NCBI GenBank assembly: GCA_003543235.1
Contig: DPJA01000005.1
Span: 1-46,129, forward strand
Source: Lachnospiraceae bacterium
GTDB taxonomy: Bacteria > Bacillota > Clostridia > Lachnospirales > Anaerotignaceae
Length of the DNA stretch: 46,129 nucleotides
Direction of reading: 5' to 3'
Part shown: piece after piece, positions 6,950-14,765 of the stretch
Layout of the letters: each line of letters begins with the position of its first letter
Numbering within the stretch: position 1 is the first letter of the stretch
The notes under the pieces: generated by a model
The model's database searches: none
What the model was told of the DNA's origin: nothing
Seen by the model: only the letters and a program-made list of their open reading frames with translations
Translations under genes and position numbers: made by a program

Positions 6950-8662
6950 CTATTCACCCTCTTTAAGCACAACATCTTTAAGTTTGTTAAGTGCAACCTT
7001 AGTTTCTGCCGTTGTTTCACCCAAAAGGCTAGCTATTTCCTGTGCAACACGCATCTGTTTTTCAATCACATTCTGAGCAATGTTCACTGTGTGCATTTTA
7101 AGCTTATCCAGTTCCTCTTTCCTTGCTTCCTCTTCTGTTATATCCTGCATAGATATAAAAAGCTCGTCACCTTCAATATAAATTATATTCTGCATTACAA
7201 CAAGTCCATATTCGTCTAAACGCATTTTTTTATTCATTATATCTTTCTTAATTGCAAGGCAATACGCATAATCATCCAATGGCAAACCCAGCTCTGTAAC
7301 CGGTTTGCCTACTATGTCGTAGTTGGCAACTTTAAAATATCGTTCCGCAACAGGATTTATCTGCTGTATTTTGTGTTCTTTATCTATAAGCACAATTATA
7401 TTTCTTGAATTGAGAAAAATTGTATCCCCCTTATGCTCTGCTTTTTTTCTTAAATTAGGCCAGCACATTTCTTCCTCAGCCATGCCGTCAAAAACCGCCT
7501 GTGCCTTTTCACGGCAAGTATTATATCCACACGCACCGCAGTCATATTCATCAGCTCTTGTATTCCTGCCCATTCTGTGAAGAATATCGTCAAGCTGCTT
7601 TTTTGTAGCTTTATGGCTTGGAACGCCAATAGGCTCAAAACTGCGTGACAAATCTATGCCCTCCCAATTAATTTGCTCGCCCTCAATGCCCCAGCCGTGG
7701 TTTGCTGCAAAATTGGTTATCTTCTGTCTTCTGCAAAATAAGCTAAGGGATTCTTTTGGTATAAATGGTCCGTTTATACAGCTTTCCACACAGGCTGAAA
7801 TGCCGATATAGCATTTGCCCAATTCTTGACTTTCCATACTTTCAAACAAATTTTTAACATTATCAAGCCCGTTAACCCTAAGAGAATCATAGCTGTTTTC
7901 CTCTAATATTTCCGTAATATTTGGCCATACATCGCCGGAAATAGAATAGCTTGAGCCTGTATTTTTTGCAACCCTGTCTGGCATAGATGCTTCAAGAGCA
8001 TTCATATCAATAAATTTTCGCCTAAACATACGCATTATTTCTTCACAGGTAATAAGTGAATTTATAGGTGCATCGTCACGCTTTGGCAGTGTTTCATACT
8101 TTTTGCTTAGGCATGGACCAACATACACCGTATACGCATTTGGGTCTTCCGCTTTAATTGCCATGCCCAAAGCAAGCATAGGTGTAACCACAGGTATAAG
8201 ATATTTTACCAATGTTGGATGATATTTTTGTATAAAAAGATAAATAGCAGTACAGGTACTTGAAATAAAATATTTCTGCTTTCCTGCATTTGCCTTTATG
8301 TATTTAATATAATCCTCTGTAATTCTTTCGCTTCCTGCCGCAATTTCCTGTACAGAGTCAAAACCAAGTTTTCTCAGTGCGGTAATATATTTGCCAGGCT
8401 CTTTAAATGAGCCAAGGTAAGCTGAATCTATACACGCCACAACACGCCTATCACTTGCTAGCATTTCTGTTACAATACCAACCTCATTTTCCATGTTACG
8501 TGCGTGCTTAGGGCAACACGTAAAACACTGTCCGCAGGCAATGCACCTTTCCTCGTCGATTTCTGCTTTATTATTTTTGAACCTAATAGCCTTTACGGGA
8601 CATTCTCTCACGCACTTATTGCAATTTTTACAATTATCTGCCGTAAAATTGAATAATCTCAA
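6950..8662 (-). CDS. HydS-like sensory [FeFe]-hydrogenase-family protein with PAS domain
   Basis: Domain order in 570 residues: N-terminal 2x[4Fe-4S] ferredoxin (C11/14/17/21 and C40/43/46/50); H-cluster-type domain with ligand cysteines C137, C184 (VGPCLSKKYE), C291 and C295; a [4Fe-4S] motif C375/C378/C383 with C400; a PAS domain (about 412-510); and a C-terminal helical, coiled-coil-prone segment (about 515-565). L1 reads SSTCTA instead of TSCCPG, so the proton-relay cysteine and the proline are lost. This fits sensing or slow catalysis rather than bulk H2 turnover. The start codon is TTG, directly after the preceding stop. Its ribosome binding site AAGGTG lies inside the upstream gene, indicating translational coupling. 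Confidence 0.88.
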   Translation of the reverse strand: MRLFNFTADNCKNCNKCVRECPVKAIRFKNNKAEIDEERCIACGQCFTCCPKHARNMENEVGIVTEMLASDRRVVACIDSAYLGSFKEPGKYITALRKLGFDSVQEIAAGSERITEDYIKYIKANAGKQKYFISSTCTAIYLFIQKYHPTLVKYLIPVVTPMLALGMAIKAEDPNAYTVYVGPCLSKKYETLPKRDDAPINSLITCEEIMRMFRRKFIDMNALEASMPDRVAKNTGSSYSISGDVWPNITEILEENSYDSLRVNGLDNVKNLFESMESQELGKCYIGISACVESCINGPFIPKESLSLFCRRQKITNFAANHGWGIEGEQINWEGIDLSRSFEPIGVPSHKATKKQLDDILHRMGRNTRADEYDCGACGYNTCREKAQAVFDGMAEEEMCWPNLRKKAEHKGDTIFLNSRNIIVLIDKEHKIQQINPVAERYFKVANYDIVGKPVTELGLPLDDYAYCLAIKKDIMNKKMRLDEYGLVVMQNIIYIEGDELFISMQDITEEEARKEELDKLKMHTVNIAQNVIEKQMRVAQEIASLLGETTAETKVALNKLKDVVLKEGE

Positions 8663-8905
8663 TTACATCACCTTTTCCAGTACAACTGTTTTAAAAAAAT
8701 TGTCTACAGTGTCTGGTTGAACAGAGTAAATATCCTCATCAACCTTAACCGAAACTGCACCAACACATTCACCAAGACAGAATGCCGCCTTAATTTTAAC
8801 CCTATCACTCAACTGATTTTTATCTATAAGTGCTTCCAATTTATTAATAATATCGTACGACCCTTTAAGGTGGCAAACACTTCCAATACAAACTTGAATA
8901 TCCAT
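8663..8905 (-). CDS. thioredoxin-like [2Fe-2S] ferredoxin
   Basis: An 80-residue protein with the four-cysteine pattern C6, C11, C43, C47 (VCIGSVCHLKG and AFCLGECVGAV) of the thioredoxin-fold [2Fe-2S] ferredoxin / NuoE C-terminal family. It probably carries electrons to or from the adjacent HydS-like or hydrogenase proteins. It is the first gene of the hydrogenase unit, has a good AAGGAGA ribosome binding site, and its stop codon abuts the TTG start of the next gene. Confidence 0.88.
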   Translation of the reverse strand: MDIQVCIGSVCHLKGSYDIINKLEALIDKNQLSDRVKIKAAFCLGECVGAVSVKVDEDIYSVQPDTVDNFFKTVVLEKVM

Positions 8906-8937
8906 AACAATAATCTCCTTCTCTCTATTTAACCGCT

Positions 8938-9522
8938 TTATTTTAAGTATCCCTTAAGATAAGCATTGTCTATAATATTTTTCATGTAATCCCCAATAAT
9001 CTTAGGACCTTGAAATGTTGCTGAGTTTCTTTGCATAACCTGTTCTTTTTTTATGCTATGCTCCACCCATGATATTCCATCAGCGGCATTGTTAAGCATA
9101 GTCGGCTGAACTCTGTCTAAAATAGCACAAAACTTAGCTTCAGGGCTTTCCCCTTGCTCAAATTCCTGCCAAAGTGCAATCAAATCTTCCTTTTGCTCCG
9201 TAGGCAGCAATCCATAAATCTTTTCAGCCGACATCTGCTCTTTCAGTGCCTTAGCCTCACAGCCATTGGTGTCATAGCAATAGGTATCTCCTGCATATAT
9301 CTCCACTACATCATGAAAGAGCATCATTTTTATTACTTTAAGCAAGTCGACATTAGGAAAATACTCTGCAAGTACAAACGCCATTAGGCAAGCGTGCCAG
9401 CTATGCTCAGCATCATTTTCTTTTCGACTTTTGTCTGCTAGATAAGTCTGGCGAAAAATCTGCTTTATTTTATCCAGCTCAAGAAGAAATTCCATTTGCT
9501 TATTAAATCTTTCGCTCTGCAT
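8938..9522 (-). CDS. HD-domain hydrolase (COG1896 / YfbR-like)
   Basis: A 194-residue metal-dependent phosphohydrolase. The HD-superfamily ligands are H40 (DAEHSWHA), H70-D71 (LFHDVVE) and D136 (AILDRVQP), with E74 and D79 nearby. E. coli YfbR relatives are 5'-deoxynucleotidases, so nucleotide monophosphate hydrolysis is plausible, but substrate specificity cannot be read. It follows purD by 67 bases and precedes the [2Fe-2S] ferredoxin gene by 32 bases. It could be read from either neighbouring unit. Confidence 0.8.
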   Translation of the reverse strand: MQSERFNKQMEFLLELDKIKQIFRQTYLADKSRKENDAEHSWHACLMAFVLAEYFPNVDLLKVIKMMLFHDVVEIYAGDTYCYDTNGCEAKALKEQMSAEKIYGLLPTEQKEDLIALWQEFEQGESPEAKFCAILDRVQPTMLNNAADGISWVEHSIKKEQVMQRNSATFQGPKIIGDYMKNIIDNAYLKGYLK

Positions 9523-9523
9523 T

Positions 9524-9574
9524 TATGCCACACCTCTTTTACGTGGAAAAAGCACTACACCCAAACGTGGCATA
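9524..9574. terminator. inverted repeat between purD and the HD hydrolase gene
   Basis: Perfect 8-bp arms TATGCCAC (9524-9531) and GTGGCATA (9567-9574) flank about 35 bases. In the minus-strand RNA the proximal arm lies between the AGAGGTG ribosome binding site and the ATG of the HD gene. The structure could end purD transcripts or hide that start site. It is not a classic terminator because no U-run follows. Confidence 0.4.
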
Positions 9575-9589
9575 ATGCTTGTTCTTATA

Positions 9590-10849
9590 TTATTTTACAC
9601 CAATATCATGTCTGAAATGTTTTTTGTCAAAATCAACTATCTCAACGCCTTGGTATGCAATTTTAATAGCTTCGTCAAGGTTTTTACCAATTCCTGTAAT
9701 ACCCAAGACACGCCCGCCATTTGTAACAAACTTACCATCCTGCATTTTTGTGCCAGCATGAAAAACAACAATGTCGTCCCTCTTTTTAATTTCCTCAAGA
9801 CCTTTAATAGGATAGCCTTTTTCATAGCTTTCAGGGTACCCACCACTTGCTTCAACAACGCAAACCGCCGCATTGTCATACCATTCAATGTTCAACTGGT
9901 CAAGTCGTCCGTCTACGCAAGCCTCCATAATTTCAATAAGGTCTGTTTTAAGACGAGGAAGTATAACCTGTGTTTCAGGATCACCAAAACGTGCATTGTA
10001 TTCAATTACTTTCATTCCATCTTTTGTAAGCATAAGCCCAAAGTAAAGAATACCAACAAATTCTCGTCCTTCCTTTGCCATTGCATCAAGGGATGGCTGA
10101 AAAATTTCTTTCATACACAATTCAGCCAAATCTGGGGTATACATTTTGCTTGGAGAAAACGTTCCCATTCCGCCTGTATTAAGACCTTTATCGCCGTCGA
10201 GGGCTCTTTTATGGTCCTGTGCAGAAACCATAGGTATAACTGTTTTGCCATCACAAAATGATAACACTGAAACCTCAGGTCCCACAAGGAACTCTTCAAT
10301 AACAACTGTATTACCGCTTTTTCCAAACTTTTTGTCAAGCATAATTTCGCCTAAACCTTCAACTGCTTCTTCAACAGTTGAACAAATAAGCACACCCTTA
10401 CCCAAAGCAAGACCATCTGCTTTTATTACAATAGGCATTTTCTGTTCAAGAAGATAAGCCTTGGCTTCTTCATATTTATCAAAAACCTCATATTTAGCTG
10501 TAGGTATATTGTATTTTTTCATCAAATCTTTTGAAAAAGACTTGCTTCCTTCAATAATAGCAGCATTTTTTCGTGGACCAAACACTCTAAGTCCCTCTGC
10601 TTCAAAGGCATCAACAATGCCTGCTACAAGGGGGTCGTCCATACCAATTATGGTAAAGTCTATGCCCTCATTTTTTGCAAACTCAACAAGCTTTTCAATT
10701 TCCATTGCACCAATATCAATACACTGTGCATCCTGTGCAATACCAGCATTTCCAGGTGCACAATAAATTTTTTCTATTTTAGGGCTTTGCTTAAGCTTCC
10801 ACACAATTGCGTGTTCACGGCCGCCACTGCCAACAAGTAAAACTTTCAT
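9590..10849 (-). CDS. purD: phosphoribosylamine-glycine ligase (GAR synthetase)
   Basis: Second step of de novo purine synthesis: PRA + glycine + ATP gives GAR. The 419-residue protein begins MKVLLVGSGGREHAI, the canonical N-domain nucleotide loop. An ATP-grasp core follows, with KADGLALGKGV and NARFGDPETQ (the magnesium and glycine site region). I choose the ATG at 10849 because AGGAGG lies just upstream, inside the end of purN. An upstream in-frame ATG at 10888 would add 13 non-homologous residues. Stop and start are separated by one base from purN. Confidence 0.96.
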   Translation of the reverse strand: MKVLLVGSGGREHAIVWKLKQSPKIEKIYCAPGNAGIAQDAQCIDIGAMEIEKLVEFAKNEGIDFTIIGMDDPLVAGIVDAFEAEGLRVFGPRKNAAIIEGSKSFSKDLMKKYNIPTAKYEVFDKYEEAKAYLLEQKMPIVIKADGLALGKGVLICSTVEEAVEGLGEIMLDKKFGKSGNTVVIEEFLVGPEVSVLSFCDGKTVIPMVSAQDHKRALDGDKGLNTGGMGTFSPSKMYTPDLAELCMKEIFQPSLDAMAKEGREFVGILYFGLMLTKDGMKVIEYNARFGDPETQVILPRLKTDLIEIMEACVDGRLDQLNIEWYDNAAVCVVEASGGYPESYEKGYPIKGLEEIKKRDDIVVFHAGTKMQDGKFVTNGGRVLGITGIGKNLDEAIKIAYQGVEIVDFDKKHFRHDIGVK

Positions 10850-10850
10850 T

Positions 10851-11477
10851 TTAATTTTTCCTCCTAACCTTGTTTCCAACAACCTCAATTTTTCCCTCGC
10901 TTATAAGCTTAATGGCTTCGGGAAAAATCTTCCATTCTGCTTCTTCCATCACTCTTTGCTGAAGGCTTTGGGCAGTATCGTTTTCTTCTATGTAAACTAC
11001 CTTTTGCAGTATTATAGGCCCACCGTCAGTTTCCTCGTTTACAAAATGCACTGTGGCACCTGTAACCTTAACGCCTTTTTCCAATGCCGCCTCATGCACC
11101 TTAATTCCATAAAAACCATTACCACAAAATGACGGAATAAGTGATGGATGTATATTGATAATTCTATCTTTATATTTTTCTAAAAATTTCTCACCAATAA
11201 CGGTCATAAAACCTGCCAGCACTACAAGGTCAACCTCAAAGCTTTCCAAATGGTCAATCATAGCCTGCATATATTGGTCAAAGTCTGAAAAATCAGTTTT
11301 CTTTATGCAAACACCGTTTATGTTATGTTTTTTAGCACGCTCGAGGGCATACGTACCCTCTTTGCTGCTTATAACTGTAACTACCTTTGCATTAGGCACC
11401 GAACCATTTTCTGTACTATTAATAATGGCCTCTAAATTAGTTCCGCCGCCAGAAACCAAAGCTCCTATTTTAAGCAT
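10851..11477 (-). CDS. purN: phosphoribosylglycinamide formyltransferase
   Basis: Third step of purine synthesis, using 10-formyl-THF to formylate GAR. The 208-residue length is normal. Motifs: SGGGTNLEAII (substrate phosphate loop, 9-19), INIHPSLIPSF (catalytic His within HPSL) and TGATVHFVNEETDGGPII with the catalytic Asp. The gene overlaps purM by 13 bases and is followed immediately by purD, so the three are clearly one operon. Confidence 0.96.
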   Translation of the reverse strand: MLKIGALVSGGGTNLEAIINSTENGSVPNAKVVTVISSKEGTYALERAKKHNINGVCIKKTDFSDFDQYMQAMIDHLESFEVDLVVLAGFMTVIGEKFLEKYKDRIINIHPSLIPSFCGNGFYGIKVHEAALEKGVKVTGATVHFVNEETDGGPIILQKVVYIEENDTAQSLQQRVMEEAEWKIFPEAIKLISEGKIEVVGNKVRRKN

Positions 11478-12502
11478 ACCTCTACCTCTTTTTCATTAGA
11501 AGTTATTTTACCAATTATATAAGCCTTTTCTCCCATTTCCTCAATGGTTTTAAGGGCAATATCAGCATTTTCTTTTGCAACAACAAGCACCATACCAATA
11601 CCCATATTAAAGGTGTTATACATATGTGCTCTTTCAATCTGTCCTCTTTGCTGCATAATTTCAAAAATAGGTAATACAGGCCATGTACCCTCTTCTATTG
11701 TTGCACAAAGGTTTTTTCCCTTTGGAATACACCTTGGAATATTTTCTATAAATCCGCCGCCTGTAATGTTGCTTATTCCTTTTACTTCAACCTTTTTAAC
11801 AAGGTCAAGTATTTCTTTAACATATATTTTTGTTGGTGTTAAAAGTGCCTCACCAATAGTTTCGCCCAATTCTTCAACATATTCCTTAGCACATTCTTCA
11901 ATTGGTTCAAACACCTTTCTTACAAGTGAATAACCGTTGGAATGACAACCGCTTGATGGCAAGCCAATAATTACATCGCCTTCAACAATTTTTTCTCCAT
12001 TTATAATGTCGCATTTATCCACAACGCCTACAGTAAAGCCTGCCATATCATACTCATCTATTGGGTAAAAACCTGGCATTTCAGCTGTTTCACCGCCGAT
12101 AAGTGCACATCCACTTTGACGGCATCCTTCAGCAACACCACTAACTATTTCTGCAATTTTTTCCGGAACATTTTTGCCACAGGCAATATAGTCTAAGAAA
12201 AATAAAGGCTGTGCTCCGTTGCATATAATATCGTTAACGCACATAGCAACGCAGTCAATTCCTACTGTATCGTGCTTATCCTGAACAAAGGCAAGCCTAA
12301 GTTTTGTGCCAACGCCATCAGTACCACTAATAAGTACAGGTTCTTTCATATTCAAACCGCCAAGCGTAAACATTCCGCCAAAACCACCTATATCATTTAA
12401 TACTTCTTTTCTAAAAGTGCTTTTTACGTGCTCACCCATTAATTTTACTGCCTTGTATCCAGCTTCAACGTCTACGCCTGCATCTTTATAATCTAAACCC
12501 AT
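11465..12502 (-). CDS. purM: phosphoribosylformylglycinamidine cyclo-ligase (AIR synthetase)
   Basis: Closes the imidazole ring (FGAM + ATP gives AIR). The 345 residues begin MGLDYKDAGVDVEAG. Typical motifs are ISGTDGVGTKL, DCVAMCVNDI and GGETAEMPG. It is the first gene of the purM-purN-purD operon. The upstream genes usually found with it (purF, purL) are absent here, and purH does not sit between purN and purD as it often does. The AGGAGG site precedes the ATG. Confidence 0.96.
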   Translation of the reverse strand: MGLDYKDAGVDVEAGYKAVKLMGEHVKSTFRKEVLNDIGGFGGMFTLGGLNMKEPVLISGTDGVGTKLRLAFVQDKHDTVGIDCVAMCVNDIICNGAQPLFFLDYIACGKNVPEKIAEIVSGVAEGCRQSGCALIGGETAEMPGFYPIDEYDMAGFTVGVVDKCDIINGEKIVEGDVIIGLPSSGCHSNGYSLVRKVFEPIEECAKEYVEELGETIGEALLTPTKIYVKEILDLVKKVEVKGISNITGGGFIENIPRCIPKGKNLCATIEEGTWPVLPIFEIMQQRGQIERAHMYNTFNMGIGMVLVVAKENADIALKTIEEMGEKAYIIGKITSNEKEVEVCLK

Positions 12503-12666
12503 TACTGTAATCCTCCTTAAAAATGATATTAAAAACCGAGTGCCAAAGCCACATGGTCACTTATATTCTTATTATAATCCATTACTTTTATTTGTATCAT
12601 ATAGCCATTCAAAAGTCAAGTAACCCCAAGCTTAGGTTCTTTAACAAAGTATTGGCAATGATATTT
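12503..12666 (-). promoter_or_regulatory. leader and promoter region of purMND
   Basis: On the minus strand a -35-like TTGACT is followed after 17 bases by TACAAA preceded by TGA (extended -10). A second TATAAT lies about 30 bases downstream. I see no purine riboswitch core and no clear terminator hairpin for the upstream RNase E/G unit. Confidence 0.4.
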
Positions 12667-14067
12667 TCAAACCGTTCGTCTGTCAATTTCATAATAGCTG
12701 TGTGCCGCAGTTTCTATTTCTTTAAACACAATTGTTTTTCCAAATTTCTTTTCAATTTCCTTTTTATTTTCATCTTTGTCGCCTGCAAATGCTCTAAGTA
12801 TACGTCTGCTTGAAGATATTGTAACCTCATTAAAAATAGTTTGCACGAAAATAGAAACAACCTCACGGCGTATTTTCCCCGAAATATATTCAAAGCTTTG
12901 CACATATCCGTTGCCCTTACAGCATTGGCACTGGTCAGTAAGCCTTGCAACAACAGGTATACTGGTCTTTTTGCGTGTAACCTGCATAAGCCCCAGCTCT
13001 GTCATGCCAACAACAGTTGTTTTAATGCGGTCTTTTTTTACCGCACGCTCAAGGGTTCGGTGTAACTGCTTTTTGTTTTCGTCCTCTTTCATATCAATAA
13101 AATCAATTATTATCATACCTGAAAGATTTCTTAACCTCAGCTGCTTTGCAATCTCAACTGCCGCCTCAAGATTAGTTTTAAGCACCGTTTCCTGAAAGTT
13201 CTTTTTTCCTGTATATTTTCCAGTATTTACATCAATAACCACACAAGCCTCTGTTTGTTCAATTATTAAAAACCCACCGCATTTAAGCCATACTTTCTTA
13301 TTAAATATTTTTTCTACCTGGCTTTCAACCAAATAGTTTTCAAACATAGGCACTTCATTGTCATAAAAAAGCACTCGTTCGGCTCGGTTAGAAGTTTTTT
13401 CTTTTATAAGCCTATATTCTGTTTCATCATTAAGCATAATTTCATCAACGTCATCGCCAAATAAATCCCTTGCCGCCTTGACTATTGTATCTGCCTCGCT
13501 GAAAACAAGGCTTGGGGCTTTGCTATGCTGAACGCTTTGCATAACCTCTTGACTTATTTTATAAAGCCTGTCTATCTCTGCCTTAAACTCATCTATACTC
13601 TTGCCTGCTCCCTCTGTACGTATTATAATTCCATACCCACTTGGCAGCACTTCCTGAGCAATAATTTTTATTCGCTCTCGTTCCTCTTCGCTGAATATTT
13701 TTTTAGATATACCAATGTTTCCATTTTCATCTGGAATAAGAACCAAAAATTTTCCTGTAAAAGATATTTTGTTTGTAACCACAGCACCCTTCAAACCAGA
13801 AGCATCTTTTTTCACTTGCACTGCAATTTGGCTATAAGGTTGAAATTTGCAATGATTTTCCATTAAAAGGTAGGCGTTTTTTTCTTCTCCTATGTCAACA
13901 AAACACGCCTGCATTCCCTTATGCACTGACATAACCCTGCCAACATATATATTTCCAACAATGCTTTTGTTCAACTTGCTTTCATATATAAATTCCGTCA
14001 ATTCACCGTTTTCCACAAGAGCAATTCTTGTGTGGTGCATAGATGAGTCTACAAGAACTCTTTTCAT
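12667..14067 (-). CDS. rng: ribonuclease E/G family endoribonuclease
   Basis: A 466-residue single-strand-specific endonuclease for mRNA decay and rRNA processing. It has an S1 RNA-binding domain (about 37-115), a 5'-sensor/RNase-H-like region (RTEGAGKS, 150-157), and the DNase-I-like catalytic part with D279 (IDVNTGKYTGKKNF) and D322. The zinc-link reads CQCCKGNG (C380 and C383). The length is that of RNase G; there is no RNase E scaffold tail. Its ATG shares one base with the stop of the DUF2344 gene (TAATG), so translation is coupled. In many clostridia rplU follows; here it does not. Confidence 0.93.
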   Translation of the reverse strand: MKRVLVDSSMHHTRIALVENGELTEFIYESKLNKSIVGNIYVGRVMSVHKGMQACFVDIGEEKNAYLLMENHCKFQPYSQIAVQVKKDASGLKGAVVTNKISFTGKFLVLIPDENGNIGISKKIFSEEERERIKIIAQEVLPSGYGIIIRTEGAGKSIDEFKAEIDRLYKISQEVMQSVQHSKAPSLVFSEADTIVKAARDLFGDDVDEIMLNDETEYRLIKEKTSNRAERVLFYDNEVPMFENYLVESQVEKIFNKKVWLKCGGFLIIEQTEACVVIDVNTGKYTGKKNFQETVLKTNLEAAVEIAKQLRLRNLSGMIIIDFIDMKEDENKKQLHRTLERAVKKDRIKTTVVGMTELGLMQVTRKKTSIPVVARLTDQCQCCKGNGYVQSFEYISGKIRREVVSIFVQTIFNEVTISSSRRILRAFAGDKDENKKEIEKKFGKTIVFKEIETAAHSYYEIDRRTV

Positions 14068-14765
14068 TAAAAATCAACTCCGTAATTAAGTGGAACATAT
14101 TTTTCATCCATAACCATGTAAATTTCCATTCGCTTAAAACCTATCTTAAACTTGTTATATTCAACACCAACAAAGTTGTAAAATCCCTCTGCAACAGATT
14201 CAGGCTTGAGGTTTCTTGTGCTTCCACCTGCAATGACCATTTCTATAATTGCCTGCCCGCCCTCAGAGGCATTTTTAAGTTCAAATATATCCTGCTTTAT
14301 ATCCGTTTCCTTAAAATTCTTTTTGGTCTTTTTCATTACAAGTATTTCATCCATGGCAAAATATTTTTCCAAATTTTCTTCAATCATTTTGGGTGTAATC
14401 CTGCTATCAAGATACGCCTTGTAACGACCTGCCGAAACACTGGCCATAGTATTTTTAACACCATCTCTAAGGCGAATTATTTCTTTTATAACCATTCCAT
14501 CGGGCATAACGGCATTCAGTCTATCCATAACTTCACTTGGTTCAAGGTCTTTAGTAAGCTTCAAATCTCCATACTCTGCCTCACTTATATAACCAAGGCT
14601 TAACGGGCTTGCAAAGGAAATCTGCTGATGAGGATTAAAGCCGTTGGAATATGCAATAGGCAAATCTGCACGCTTAATGGCACGCTGAAACGCTTGCACA
14701 ATGTCCAAATGACCTATAAATTTAATTTCATCACCCTTGGTAAACTTAAACCTGTATGTCGTCAT
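14067..14765 (-). CDS. radical-SAM-associated DUF2344 protein (TIGR03936)
   Basis: A 232-residue protein starting MTTYRFKFTKGDEIKFIGHLD, the family hallmark. The family is almost always beside, or fused to, the TIGR03960 radical SAM protein; the function is unknown and an RNA-linked role is suspected from the RNase E/G neighbour. I use the ATG at 14765, preceded by GGAGGAGGTG. It lies inside the 3' end of the radical SAM gene (20-base overlap). A start further upstream would add 11 unsupported residues. Confidence 0.88.
   Translation of the reverse strand: MTTYRFKFTKGDEIKFIGHLDIVQAFQRAIKRADLPIAYSNGFNPHQQISFASPLSLGYISEAEYGDLKLTKDLEPSEVMDRLNAVMPDGMVIKEIIRLRDGVKNTMASVSAGRYKAYLDSRITPKMIEENLEKYFAMDEILVMKKTKKNFKETDIKQDIFELKNASEGGQAIIEMVIAGGSTRNLKPESVAEGFYNFVGVEYNKFKIGFKRMEIYMVMDEKYVPLNYGVDF

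Noticed and set aside
12503..12666. Possible purine riboswitch before purMND
   Set aside because: I found no guanine/adenine aptamer core (no matching P1-P2-P3 loops) and no switching terminator.
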